Source: JBHELT01 sp046262935 (GTDB lineage: Bacteria > Actinomycetota > CADDZG01 > JAHWKV01). Taken from it: a stretch of 59,024 nucleotides of DNA. A program made the position numbers and the translations under genes. The notes under the pieces are model-generated. The model saw only the letters and a program-made list of their open reading frames with translations, was not told the DNA's origin and ran no database searches. This document shows positions 24,796 through 33,655 of this stretch, one piece after another (positions within the stretch are counted from its first letter, which is position 1; each line of letters opens with the position of its first letter). Location: assembly GCA_046262935.1 (NCBI GenBank), contig JBHELT010000104.1, forward strand, positions 1 through 59,024, written 5' to 3'.

Positions 24796-26619
24796 CTACC
24801 CTTCCGGCCCGCTCAGGGTGCATGTGCATCCACCATGGGCCGGCGGTGCCAGGTGACCACTCGGGAAGGTGGCCTTGACCGATAGCGATCCCGCTTCAGC
24901 GTTGGCCTTGCAAGTATCCCGGGGGCACTCGGCCTCGTCGGTTGCAAGGATCCAGCGTTTCTGTGCCGCACCTTTCGAATTCCAGGCTTCTAGGAGTCCC
25001 TGATGGTAGGCGGCGTAGACAAGGCCCTCACCCAACATCTCGGTGCGAATACCCTTCCACACCCGGTAAACATCGCTGGCGCGCTCTGCAATAGCCGTTG
25101 CCGTGTCTTGTGCTTCCAACCCCGACTCGATGACTTTGGTGAGGTCGGTGCGAAGGGGAAGGACCAACTGTCGTTTGATGAGACTCTCGACCGCTCGCGC
25201 CGCGCTGCCCTCACCATCACCGCCGGCATGTGATCTGCCGCCGACGAAGGCCGATTGAAGGATCTCCCCTAGTCCACCAGAGAATCGTTTGTAATGATCG
25301 TCTTCGGAAACAAGGTTGTCCTCCACCTTGCCTTTCCCGCGATGCGTTCGCAATCTGTCGAGGAGATCGTTGTGGTCCTCCTGCAACAGCCTTTTCATCC
25401 GGCGGGCCGCGGTGTCCGGGGACTCGCCCAGGGCTGATGCTCGAACAGCGAATGGGTCGTGTGTATCGATCAGATCAAGTTGAGCGGGAGCCGTCTCAAC
25501 CTCCGGCGTCGGCAACGCAGTTACTTGTGCAAGAGCATTCTCAACTTCTTTCTTGCCTTCTTCACGTTCGCGCTTGATGTCTTGGAGCAATCGCTGCAGG
25601 GCCGGCGCGCCGCTCGTCTGGGCGGCTTCGGGCTGAGGCTCCGCTTCAGTTTCGGCCTGGGTCGCAGTCTCCGCTCTTGAATCGTTCGGAGCATGCTCAT
25701 CAGCCTTAGCTGTTTCGGGTTCATCCACCACGGTTTCGGGCTTCGTTGCACCCTCGGGTTCGAGGACCACCTCGGGTTCGAGGATCACCTCGGGTTCGAG
25801 GACCACCTCAGGTAGTTCGAGAACTACTTCGGCTTCGGCAACTTTCTCAGCGACCGGTTGCCCCGGCGCAGCGCTTGGGACTTCGGTCTTGCCTGCTGCA
25901 AGTTCGGGTCCCGGTTCAGGCGTAACAACCTTAGTCTCGGGTTCTGGTTCTTTCTTGATCTGCGGTTCGGGCCTGGGCGGCTGAGGAACCGTCCGCAGCC
26001 TGGCCTGCTGCGTTGACTTGTTTGGTGTCTTGGTTAGCGGACTCGTCGGAGTCGAAGACGCGCTCTGCTGGGGTTCGAATGATGCCTGAAGCCGTACCAT
26101 CGTTTCATCAAGCCGGCGACGAACATCCTCGAGTTGGGTGGTGAGGGCTCTTCGAGCTTCTTGGACCCGTTTCAGGTCTTCCTCGGCTGCGGCTTTCGCG
26201 GCCTGACCCTGCTGCTCGATCGCGTCGGCAGCACGGCGCGCGTCGGCGACCAATTCTGCAACTTCGCGCTTGGTGCGCTCTTTGAGTTCCGAAGTAGTCC
26301 TAGCTGTCTCGTCGCTTAACTTCTCTGCCGCTGCTTCGGCCTCGACCCGGATCTGCTCAGCCGCCTGCTCGGCGGCCAACAAGATCTTCGAAGTCTGTTC
26401 TCCAACGTGCTGAAGGGCCGCGCTTCTATCGACAGCCGGCGCAGGAGCGGGAGCCTCGGACCTTGCAGGTCCGGAAGTTTCGGCGGGCTTCTGCTCCAAG
26501 GCTTGCTTCAGCGAACGGATCTCTTCTGTGACCTCGCGCTTGAATGCATCAACCTCGTCGCGGTCGTAACCTCGCAAAGAAACCATGAAGTCTCTCTGCT
26601 CAATGTCTTCAGGCTCCAT
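24796..26619 (-). CDS. DivIVA-domain coiled-coil protein with MuF-like C-terminal domain
   Basis: Long cytoplasmic protein of about 607 residues. Residues 1-40 are a DivIVA/Wag31 N-terminal motif (DFMVSLRGYDRDEVDAFKREV), followed by a coiled coil to about 190 (Ala/Glu-rich heptads). An acidic, Pro/Val-rich low-complexity middle (about 190-360) includes tandem EPEVVL repeats. The last ~110 residues differ: RVWKGIRTEMLGEG, then KRWILATDEAECPRDTC and FPSGHLAPPAHGGCTC. This resembles the C-terminal segment of phage Mu gpF/minor head proteins (D..CP.C......P..HP.CRC). DivIVA domains bind curved membrane at poles and septa. The start ATG follows GAAGG by 5 nt and overlaps the response-regulator gene by 11 nt. 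Confidence 0.8.
   Translation of the reverse strand: MEPEDIEQRDFMVSLRGYDRDEVDAFKREVTEEIRSLKQALEQKPAETSGPARSEAPAPAPAVDRSAALQHVGEQTSKILLAAEQAAEQIRVEAEAAAEKLSDETARTTSELKERTKREVAELVADARRAADAIEQQGQAAKAAAEEDLKRVQEARRALTTQLEDVRRRLDETMVRLQASFEPQQSASSTPTSPLTKTPNKSTQQARLRTVPQPPRPEPQIKKEPEPETKVVTPEPGPELAAGKTEVPSAAPGQPVAEKVAEAEVVLELPEVVLEPEVILEPEVVLEPEGATKPETVVDEPETAKADEHAPNDSRAETATQAETEAEPQPEAAQTSGAPALQRLLQDIKREREEGKKEVENALAQVTALPTPEVETAPAQLDLIDTHDPFAVRASALGESPDTAARRMKRLLQEDHNDLLDRLRTHRGKGKVEDNLVSEDDHYKRFSGGLGEILQSAFVGGRSHAGGDGEGSAARAVESLIKRQLVLPLRTDLTKVIESGLEAQDTATAIAERASDVYRVWKGIRTEMLGEGLVYAAYHQGLLEAWNSKGAAQKRWILATDEAECPRDTCKANAEAGSLSVKATFPSGHLAPPAHGGCTCTLSGPEG
25753..25806. repeat. 18-bp tandem repeat, three copies, inside the DivIVA-domain gene
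   Basis: Three direct copies of an 18-bp unit beginning CTCGGGTTCGAGGA, with one base difference in the middle copy. On the coding (minus) strand they give the acidic hexapeptide repeats LEPEVV/LEPEVI. Copy number may vary between strains. Confidence 0.8.
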
Positions 26620-27082
26620 TCCCACCTTCTTCCGTCCTTTTGAGTTCCTTGCGGAACTTCAGTTCTTCCTTTATCTGATCTGCCCGTCTCGTCGAATCGT
26701 CCGAGTTGGTCTGCTCCAATGCCTTCTTTATGTAGCGTGGCAGTGTCACTGGGTTGAAAGGCTTCGTCACATATTCGACGATGCCCGCTTCCCAACCATG
26801 AAGCTGCGACTCTTGGTCGGCTTTCGCTGTTAGTAGCAGCACCGGGATCTTCCCCGTTTCGGGATCTGCCTGCAGTCTCTTCAGAACTTCCCAACCATCG
26901 AGGTTCGGCATCATGAGGTCCAGCAAGATCACATCGGGCTTGTCGGTCTTTACGACCTCCAATGCCTCGAGCCCATCCGCAGCTTCGATCACACGATAGC
27001 CCTCGTACTCAAGGTTGACCTTGCATAGGGTCCGAACATCGGGCTCATCGTCAACGATCAGGACTGTCGGCTCCACTCTCAA
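26609..27082 (-). CDS. response regulator, single receiver domain plus tail
   Basis: 157 residues: a full CheY-like receiver domain (1-125) and a short charged helical tail, no output domain. The active-site residues are all present: Asp11/Asp12, phosphoacceptor Asp55 in LLDLMMPN, Thr85 in LLLTAKAD, and Lys107 in YVTKPFN. It overlaps the GGDEF-like gene upstream by 4 nt and the DivIVA gene downstream by 11 nt, inside an operon headed by a large hybrid-type sensor kinase. It probably receives phosphate from that kinase and acts by protein-protein contact. The tail (ELKFRKELKRTEEG) could form a short helix. Confidence 0.9.
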   Translation of the reverse strand: MRVEPTVLIVDDEPDVRTLCKVNLEYEGYRVIEAADGLEALEVVKTDKPDVILLDLMMPNLDGWEVLKRLQADPETGKIPVLLLTAKADQESQLHGWEAGIVEYVTKPFNPVTLPRYIKKALEQTNSDDSTRRADQIKEELKFRKELKRTEEGGNGA

Positions 27083-27966
27083 CCGGTTCCATGTGAAGCA
27101 GAGTCGGCTTCTTCAGGGTGCTCGGCGCGATCGATCTCTGCAAACTCGGTCCTCAATCTTTGAAGAGCCTCTTGGTCCTCGGGCAGTGTCAGCGACTGAT
27201 GCTTTATGTCTGCCGCGGATATCGAGGCGCCTCGATTGGAAAGGTACTCTGCCACTTTCGCCGCAAGGCGCGCGGAGAAGACGTTGCCTCCTTCGCGGCC
27301 AGTCTCGGGAAGCAACACTGCGAGACGGTGATGATCCTTGCTCATCCCATGCACCGCTCTGTCGACGGTCCTGACGCTATCTGCGAGAAGAGCGCCAAGG
27401 GCCTTCAATGTCGACACACGCTGTCTGCGGGCCAAGCGGTTCAACGCTGCAACTGGAACATCGACGACCACGACCGAGAAGATCGTTTGATACCGGGTTG
27501 AACGAGAGAGTTCGAGGTCACTGTCTTGCACGAAGAATCGGGCGTTGAACAAACCGGTTGCGTCATCGATCTGGTCGAACAGTTCAAGTTTTTGCAGTGA
27601 GGTCTTCATCTGCTTGTTGGCCCAACCACCGATCACACCGAAGGCAAGATAGAAGATCCACTTCGACATCACCTGCACGACGAAGACCTGGTAGCCGATG
27701 ACCTGAGCCGCGTTGTACCTGAGGGCAGCGAAGGCTGCCGCTGCGAGGATGGCCCCTATAACACCGCCCGTTACATCCCAGAACACGAATGCGATGAATA
27801 CGGGGATGAAAAGAAGCGTCCCCTCGATCTCGACCGGATCAGGGTCGACCTGTCCGATGTACGCGAGCACGGCCAGCAGGATCAGGACTCCGAGGCCCGC
27901 TGCCAATAGAAGGTTGCGCGCTTGCGAATAGCTCATGCGCGAACTCTTCAATGCTTGGTCACTCAT
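27079..27966 (-). CDS. membrane protein with degenerate GGDEF-like domain
   Basis: 295 residues. The first ~120 residues contain about four membrane segments. From about 130 there is a diguanylate cyclase-like domain: DQIDDATGLFNARFF matches the D..TGL.N.R.F entry, and VVVVDVPVAALNRLA the next strand, but the GG(D/E)EF active-site turn is replaced by SKDHHRLAVLLPETG. It is therefore probably not a cyclase and may bind a nucleotide or act in signalling by interaction. The start is clearly after the upstream lipoprotein gene. It overlaps the response-regulator gene by 4 nt, indicating coupled translation. Confidence 0.75.
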   Translation of the reverse strand: MSDQALKSSRMSYSQARNLLLAAGLGVLILLAVLAYIGQVDPDPVEIEGTLLFIPVFIAFVFWDVTGGVIGAILAAAAFAALRYNAAQVIGYQVFVVQVMSKWIFYLAFGVIGGWANKQMKTSLQKLELFDQIDDATGLFNARFFVQDSDLELSRSTRYQTIFSVVVVDVPVAALNRLARRQRVSTLKALGALLADSVRTVDRAVHGMSKDHHRLAVLLPETGREGGNVFSARLAAKVAEYLSNRGASISAADIKHQSLTLPEDQEALQRLRTEFAEIDRAEHPEEADSASHGTG

Positions 27967-28029
27967 AGGAGGTGAGCCTACCTGAACCGAATCGGCTCGT
28001 GGGGAACTTCCGAAAGACGTGGCAGCGGA

Positions 28030-29220
28030 TCAGTGCGGAGTTGGCACGGCCCCGTACAGTTGGTCAACAATGTCGTTGACTGGCGTGGGGGCGGAATCAC
28101 CGACACCGCCGGGCAAAGCATGACTCGGCGAGGGCGATGGACTCGTGGTTTGACCGATGCTCGACCCCGGGGTTGGCGAGCGCTTTCTTGACGATGGCGA
28201 CTTCGATGGGTTGGCTCGCCTCGGCCGAACGAACCCTCCGGCAGCGCCACCTACGATCTTGATGCCCGCTTTCTGGATGGCCGACAACAAGCCGTCGAAG
28301 AGGCTCGGCTGCGCAACACCGAATTCGTGGGCCAACAGCCCCCAACTGGCGCCATCGGACCAGAGTGAGAAGATCGTCGCGAAGCGCTGCTGCAGGCCAG
28401 TTGACTGTCCACCACTGGCCCCGATCGTCATGAGCAGACCGATCAAAAGGTCTGACTTTCGGTTGACCAGGAATTGACCGATGAACGCGACGTCGCTTCC
28501 AACGGGTGTGACTTGTTGGAAGAACTGCACCCCTGGTTGATCGCCAAGTTGGGCCTCCAAACCGCGTGCGAAGTTGCTGAGCCTCTCGTCGAGGTCGATC
28601 GCGTCTTGTAGGAGTCTTCGGTCCCAGCGGTCCGATGCAGAAAGGCGCAGTGGACGCGGCGATCTTGGTAGAACGCCTCCAGCTATAACTGCCTCGCGGA
28701 ACCGGGGTAAGGAAAGGGTACCGCCGGCGGTGCTGACATCGATCGAGCTGCCGTCGTAGGAGCGCACGCGTGAAGAACTGTCGCGACTCACCCGAAATGT
28801 CGAACGAGCTCCCTCGACATCGACACCCTCGACGGTGACGCGCGCGGGGGCCGTGACCGTGGCAAGCACATCTCCCGTCCTAAGTTCAAGAGCGCTTTGA
28901 CTTGCAACGATCACTGACGTGCTTCCGGATAGTTCGAAGGCCCGCCCCGAAGCCAAAGCGATGCGAGCCACCCCTTTACTTGAAACGCTAACTCGGTCCC
29001 CAGTCGCAAGGGGATGCGTGCCTTTCAACAAGTGGGTGCTCTGACCCTTGTGCAACAAAGTCGCGATTCCCTCGACGACACTCAGCTGCATGGGCGCGGT
29101 GCCAGCCCCGGCCCCCGAACCGCATGCGCTCGCGATAAGAGCGAGCAGGACCAAGCCTGCGCATCCACGCATGCATCCAGTGGGCCAGGCAAGGCCAAGT
29201 TTTCGTCGTGTTCGATTCAT
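28030..29220 (-). CDS. FecR-like domain lipoprotein
   Basis: Exported protein of 396 residues. The N-terminus has a basic region, a hydrophobic core and a lipobox-like LIASACGSG, so it is probably lipid-anchored. The domain at about 45-190 has the FecR-type plan (TGDRVSVSSKGVARIAL, FELSGSTSVIV, TGDVLATVTAPARVTVEG, TFRVSRDSSSRVRSYDGS). A helical region follows, then a Pro/Ser/Thr-rich tail. In other systems FecR domains sense signals in the envelope. The 4-nt overlap with the histidine kinase gene suggests that this protein is an accessory sensor for it. Function beyond this is not clear. Confidence 0.7.
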   Translation of the reverse strand: MNRTRRKLGLAWPTGCMRGCAGLVLLALIASACGSGAGAGTAPMQLSVVEGIATLLHKGQSTHLLKGTHPLATGDRVSVSSKGVARIALASGRAFELSGSTSVIVASQSALELRTGDVLATVTAPARVTVEGVDVEGARSTFRVSRDSSSRVRSYDGSSIDVSTAGGTLSLPRFREAVIAGGVLPRSPRPLRLSASDRWDRRLLQDAIDLDERLSNFARGLEAQLGDQPGVQFFQQVTPVGSDVAFIGQFLVNRKSDLLIGLLMTIGASGGQSTGLQQRFATIFSLWSDGASWGLLAHEFGVAQPSLFDGLLSAIQKAGIKIVGGAAGGFVRPRRANPSKSPSSRKRSPTPGSSIGQTTSPSPSPSHALPGGVGDSAPTPVNDIVDQLYGAVPTPH

Positions 29221-32093
29221 CTGCTCTTCTTACTTCTTATCGGCTTCTTCGTGCGCGCGCTCGAGGTCCTTTTCGTCCGTTTCGCCCCATCCGTGCCAGC
29301 TTTCGAACTGGATTTCGATGAGGAAGCTGGAGCCGGCTTGGCCACGACACGGGCGCTCGCCTTGGTGACCCGATCGCCGGGCACTGACCCGATCGGAAGC
29401 ACCAGCGAGAACTTCGATCCGCGGCCGACAGCGCTCTCGGCTTCGAGATGGCCCCCGTGACTTTCAACGATCCGGCGTACATAGGCAAGGCCCAGCCCAA
29501 GGCCCCCATAGGCGCGAGTCTCTGATGGATCTATCTGGATGAACTCCTCACCTATGCGAAGCAGGTCTTCCTTGGCGATGCCGATGCCTTGGTCGGCTAC
29601 GGCGAGTCTCAGCATTTCGCCCTTATCAACCTCAGCACTAACAACGATGCGTCCACCCTTGGGGCTGAACTTCACTGCGTTGTCGATCAACTCGTTGATG
29701 GCAAGTGGGATCAAGCGCTCATCCATCGTGAGTTGTGGAAGTTTGCTGAATCCCTTTCGCTCGAATCGATGCTTCGAAGCATCCTCTTGCCACCTATGGA
29801 TGAGCTTGGCCGTAGCACCATCTAGATCCAAGCTAACCTTGCGCGGCATCAAACGGCCCGCTTCCATCGCTGAGAAGTCAACGAGCATCTCCACGATCCG
29901 GTGCAGTCGCCTCGTTGAAGACAAGATGGTGTCAAGCATCACAACCTGCTTGTCTCGCGGAAGACTCTTGCGTCTCATCAGATCTGCATAACCCTGGATC
30001 GGTGTTAGGGGAGTTCTCAATTCATGTGAGATGTTCGACAAAAATTCGGTTTTCATCTTCTCCACCTGCAGTTCCGAGGTCAGATCCCTTATCACCGCAA
30101 CACCTCCGACCGCTACCCCTTGGTCATCGGCGATGGGGGCCGAAGTCACCGCAACGGGTTTCGCTTCGTTACCCGACCCAACAACCCCATTGATGCTTCC
30201 GCTACCCAACTCATAGATCGGCGGTCGCGACACCTTGCCATCCGTCGTGAAGATTCTGAGAACCTCACTGACGTTGGAGCCTTTCGCGTCCGCCGCACTC
30301 ACTCCAAGTATGCGTTCGGCCTCGACGTTGTACGCCACGATCACGCCTTCTGCGTCTACCGCGACCACGCCTTCTGCCATCGACTGGATGATGGTGTCGA
30401 GCTGTTCTGCCGAGCTCCTAAGGTCGGTCGTTAATCGAGAGATCGAATCGGTCATTTCATCGAACGCTCTGCCGAGCACGCCAACCTCATCGTTGGTGGC
30501 GCTTCCGATCTTCACATCAAGGTCCCCAGCTCGCACCATTTCGGCCGCACGGGTGAGCTCGACGATCGGACTGGTTATCCGGCGACCCGAGAACCAAGAT
30601 GTGATCGTAGCGATCCCGGCCGCGATCAATGCGGCCAGGAAGAGCGTACGACCTACGTTTCGTTGAGTGAGATCGAGGACCTCGGAGTATTGAGCGATGG
30701 CCAGAGCGCCAACCACTGAATTGTCTGAACGTTCCAGCGGGATATACGAGGTGAAAAAGTCACGGTTGCCGATGACGGTTTGCCCGCTGAAACTTTTACC
30801 CTCTTCGAACAAGCGCGAGTAATCATCTGAGTTCTGCGGGATCACGCCGGTTGGGTCTGGGTTTGTCCTTCCGAGGATGATCTTGCGCGTCAACAAGAAA
30901 GCCTCTTGCTGATCTTGTATCTGGATGGTGTGCAGATACTCCTCGTCGATGATGCGACCGAATGTGACGACACCGGCCAAGCCCTGAGGAACGCCGGGAG
31001 GATCGAACCCAGGAGGGTTGAACACCGGATATGCAGCCACAACGGCGATCTTGGCGGGTCCGATCGCTTCGAGCGAGGCTGATTGTTGCTGTCGGATAGC
31101 AGTTTGAACCACCGAGGTGCCGGCAAGAGACACCGCATCGGTTTCGTTGAGCGTTATGGCACCGTTGCGGCCAGTAGCCGAAAGCGCCAAGATGCCACCG
31201 CTGGGATCCATGAATGCGATGAAGTCGTACTTGTCGAAGGCACCGCCCGGAGACTGCAAGCGTTTGAGGGTTGGATCGAGTATCGGATCTCGGGTCGCGA
31301 CCGCGCGTCTTATTGAGTCGAGTTGAGCAACTTGTCCGGCGCTCGATACAGCGTCGGATTCCTCTGCGAACAGAACCCTTTTCTGCGCTTCACCTTCTCG
31401 CTCAGCCCTTTGCAAGGACTGCTGCGTAACGTTCGCCGAGAATACCGCTGTCATGGAACCTGCCAGAACTACGACGACGATCATCAACAAGCCCAAGAAC
31501 ACGGCGATGAACCTCACTTGGATGGAGTTTCTGACCACTGCCCACAACCAAAAACCAACGCCGATACCTCCGACCAACCTGAGAGCGTGGGCCACCATCC
31601 ACAAAAGACTGGGTCTAGAAGCGCTCAGGTCGCCGATGAGACCGAACATGACCTCCGACGCCGCGAATGCTGCAAAGGCCGCTGCGAGTCTCTTTATCGA
31701 AGCGAGTGGGTAGCGAAATGCGAATACCGCAGCTGAGATGCTGAGGAAGGTCGTCATGAACGACGAGCCACTTGCGGCTACCGCGCCGGCGGTCGGGGTC
31801 TTGGCCGCTTTGCCTGCTCGTCGATCCGGAGGAAGCAGGCTAAGTACGATCAATGCGTATCCACTGGTCTTCAAGGCGACCATCGAGTAGTCGAGTTCGG
31901 TTGGAGCTATCAGCGAACCGTGCATGAGCTCGCCTAAACCCAGCAGGGCCCAACCAGCACCGAACGCTCGACGCGCCCATTTGCCCGGCGGCGCGAAAGC
32001 AGGGCGCCTTAGTGCTACCCACACCCCCCCGGCCGCGGCGACGGTGACCAGGAAACTGGTCGTGAAGTGAAGTGGTACCGCTATCGAGCCCAT
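29217..32093 (-). CDS. membrane sensor histidine kinase (7TM, extracellular sensor, HAMP, PAS, HisKA, HATPase)
   Basis: 958 residues. About eight hydrophobic segments span residues 1-225; a large extracytoplasmic domain runs from about 230 to 480 (double-Cache-like, with VVAAYPVFNPPG and SYIPLERSDNSVVGALAIAQY). Another membrane helix (LFLAALIAAGIATITSWFSG) is followed by HAMP (GRRITSPIVEL), PAS (MAEGVVAVDAEGVIVAYN), HisKA with LSNISHELRTPLTPIQGY, and an HATPase domain with ELIDNAVKFSP, DQGIGIAKEDL and GGLGLGLAYVRRI. A Lys/Ser/Arg-rich tail of about 40 residues is unusual and could contact phospholipid or nucleic acid. Likely partner: the single-domain response regulator in the same operon. 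Confidence 0.9.
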   Translation of the reverse strand: MGSIAVPLHFTTSFLVTVAAAGGVWVALRRPAFAPPGKWARRAFGAGWALLGLGELMHGSLIAPTELDYSMVALKTSGYALIVLSLLPPDRRAGKAAKTPTAGAVAASGSSFMTTFLSISAAVFAFRYPLASIKRLAAAFAAFAASEVMFGLIGDLSASRPSLLWMVAHALRLVGGIGVGFWLWAVVRNSIQVRFIAVFLGLLMIVVVVLAGSMTAVFSANVTQQSLQRAEREGEAQKRVLFAEESDAVSSAGQVAQLDSIRRAVATRDPILDPTLKRLQSPGGAFDKYDFIAFMDPSGGILALSATGRNGAITLNETDAVSLAGTSVVQTAIRQQQSASLEAIGPAKIAVVAAYPVFNPPGFDPPGVPQGLAGVVTFGRIIDEEYLHTIQIQDQQEAFLLTRKIILGRTNPDPTGVIPQNSDDYSRLFEEGKSFSGQTVIGNRDFFTSYIPLERSDNSVVGALAIAQYSEVLDLTQRNVGRTLFLAALIAAGIATITSWFSGRRITSPIVELTRAAEMVRAGDLDVKIGSATNDEVGVLGRAFDEMTDSISRLTTDLRSSAEQLDTIIQSMAEGVVAVDAEGVIVAYNVEAERILGVSAADAKGSNVSEVLRIFTTDGKVSRPPIYELGSGSINGVVGSGNEAKPVAVTSAPIADDQGVAVGGVAVIRDLTSELQVEKMKTEFLSNISHELRTPLTPIQGYADLMRRKSLPRDKQVVMLDTILSSTRRLHRIVEMLVDFSAMEAGRLMPRKVSLDLDGATAKLIHRWQEDASKHRFERKGFSKLPQLTMDERLIPLAINELIDNAVKFSPKGGRIVVSAEVDKGEMLRLAVADQGIGIAKEDLLRIGEEFIQIDPSETRAYGGLGLGLAYVRRIVESHGGHLEAESAVGRGSKFSLVLPIGSVPGDRVTKASARVVAKPAPASSSKSSSKAGTDGAKRTKRTSSARTKKPIRSKKSR

Positions 32094-32186
32094 GCTGGCT
32101 TTTGTCCCATCCTGCGCTCACCCATCACTATGCCCTCATCTATCTGACCATTCGGACATATGAGGAGCCCACTTGAAGGCTCACGC

Positions 32187-33230
32187 TCAGCGCAACTTCC
32201 GCAGTTCGGCGATGGCCTGGTGCAACGTGTCGATAGGGATGAGCACCATGTCCGTCTTCAGCGCAGCCTTCGCCCTTTGCAGCTCGTCTCGCGGAACCAG
32301 GAACACCTTGGCGTTGATCTTCTCCGCTCCCTTGATCTTCTGCTCCACTGCACCGATCGGTCCGACCTTACCTTCGTCGTCGATGGTCCCTGTACCAGCG
32401 ATCACTTTGCCTCCCGTCAGGTCGCTTGGTTCGAGAAGGTCGTAGATGCTGACCGCGAATACGAGGCCTGCGGAGGGGCCACCGATCTGCTGTGCGTCGA
32501 TGCTTATCTTGAATGGCAGTTGAAGATCGTTTGATGTGAGGATGCCCAACCGTGCCTGTCCGGGGGCAGACTTGATAGTGATGGTCTTCACTGACACGGT
32601 TCTTGTCATTCCGCCGCGATCGAGTTGAACCTGAACCACATCCCCTGCCTGTTTCGATCTCAGCACATCGCGGATGTCTGCAGCCTTAAGAACAGGGTGC
32701 GAATCGATGGCCTTGACTATGTCCCCAGCTTTCAGGTCAGCGGGCTCCGAACCTTTACGAGAGATGTCGTTGATAAGAGCTCCATCGGATGCAACCGGCA
32801 GACCTAATTCTTTGAGGGCGGCGATGGCTGCCGACTGCTGACTCTGCGTCATCTCGGCGGCGTGTTGTTGCTCAGCTTGCTTGGCGGTCAAGCTCGGTGG
32901 GTAAACGAGCGTCTTGTCAACGAGAGTGATGTCGTCTTGGAAGCTGTCATGGACGAATTCTGAAAGGCTAACTGCCCCCGATGAAACCAACGCGGTTGTT
33001 ATGTGGAATGAACCTTGGGACGAATATGTTCTTGCATCGATCTTGGTTAACTTCTCCGCATCGGGACTTGGCCCAGGCGCCAGACTCACGTAACCAGTGG
33101 GGACCTGAGGGGAGATCACGGTCCACAAGCCCAGCAACATGACTCCCGCGACATACAACCCGAGCAAGCCCAGGCGCGGGCGCGGGTTTTCAGCCGGCAG
33201 GGTCAGTTGAGTGTGCGAAAGGTCGGTCAT
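32187..33230 (-). CDS. PDZ domain and Lon-type (S16) protease domain protein
   Basis: Envelope protein of 347 residues. A single hydrophobic segment lies at about 21-40 and PDZ-like repeats at about 150-215 (SEPADLKAGDIVKAIDSHPV). The last ~120 residues are a Lon-type peptidase core: catalytic Ser253 in GGPSAGLVFA and the matching Lys298 in GAVEQKIKGA. No ATPase domain is present. This matches the YlbL/SdrC-like membrane-anchored serine protease family. It is a monocistronic gene, preceded by the plus-strand leader of the small 86-aa gene with a shared terminator. Confidence 0.88.
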   Translation of the reverse strand: MTDLSHTQLTLPAENPRPRLGLLGLYVAGVMLLGLWTVISPQVPTGYVSLAPGPSPDAEKLTKIDARTYSSQGSFHITTALVSSGAVSLSEFVHDSFQDDITLVDKTLVYPPSLTAKQAEQQHAAEMTQSQQSAAIAALKELGLPVASDGALINDISRKGSEPADLKAGDIVKAIDSHPVLKAADIRDVLRSKQAGDVVQVQLDRGGMTRTVSVKTITIKSAPGQARLGILTSNDLQLPFKISIDAQQIGGPSAGLVFAVSIYDLLEPSDLTGGKVIAGTGTIDDEGKVGPIGAVEQKIKGAEKINAKVFLVPRDELQRAKAALKTDMVLIPIDTLHQAIAELRKLR

Positions 33231-33284
33231 CGTAAGTGGGCCAGTTGGACCTAGTTGTGAATCTTAGTCGGTGTCAGAAAGAAA

Positions 33285-33306
33285 GAGGGCCCGTTCAAGG
33301 GCCCTC
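33285..33306 (-). terminator. intrinsic terminator for the 86-aa gene
   Basis: Perfect 8-bp stem GAGGGCCC/GGGCCCTC with a 6-nt loop, followed on the minus strand by TTTCTTTCT. It lies just after the stop of the gene at 33327-33587. Confidence 0.85.
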
Positions 33307-33326
33307 GGATAAAAGTTGCCGCGTCG

Positions 33327-33587
33327 TCAGGCGCTCGCGACCACCGGTTCTGGCGTCTCTTCAGACGTCGTTAGTACCGACGTGCGAGCTGGCTCTGAGG
33401 GCGCGGCAAGCTCAACTTTGTAATAGGCCTTTACTTCGATGGGGATCTCGGTCATCAGGAAGAGTTTCGCATCGGAAACATCCTCGTTGTTTCGGATGTG
33501 CTCGACGAACTTCACTGCCTCTTCCAAGGATCCGGTCTGATGAGTCGCAGCCTTTCCTTCCGAACTGGTGAACATCACCATGTGCAT
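33327..33587 (-). CDS. conserved small hypothetical protein
   Basis: 86-residue protein of unknown role. The N-terminal 55 residues (MHMVMFTSSEGKAATHQTGS, then LEEAVKFVEHIRNNEDVSDA and FLMTEIPIEVKAYYKVEL) are arranged beta-alpha-beta-beta and look like a small compact fold found in many actinobacteria. The tail is Pro/Thr/Glu-rich and likely flexible. It has a good Shine-Dalgarno (GGGAGG, 6 nt before ATG) and its own terminator, so it is a separate transcription unit. No catalytic motifs are seen. Confidence 0.75.
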   Translation of the reverse strand: MHMVMFTSSEGKAATHQTGSLEEAVKFVEHIRNNEDVSDAKLFLMTEIPIEVKAYYKVELAAPSEPARTSVLTTSEETPEPVVASA

Positions 33588-33655
33588 CGTGAACCTCCCG
33601 CTGACGACTTACGAACCACTCCTGGATTGTTTGTCGGACGACAGGTGATATCGCT

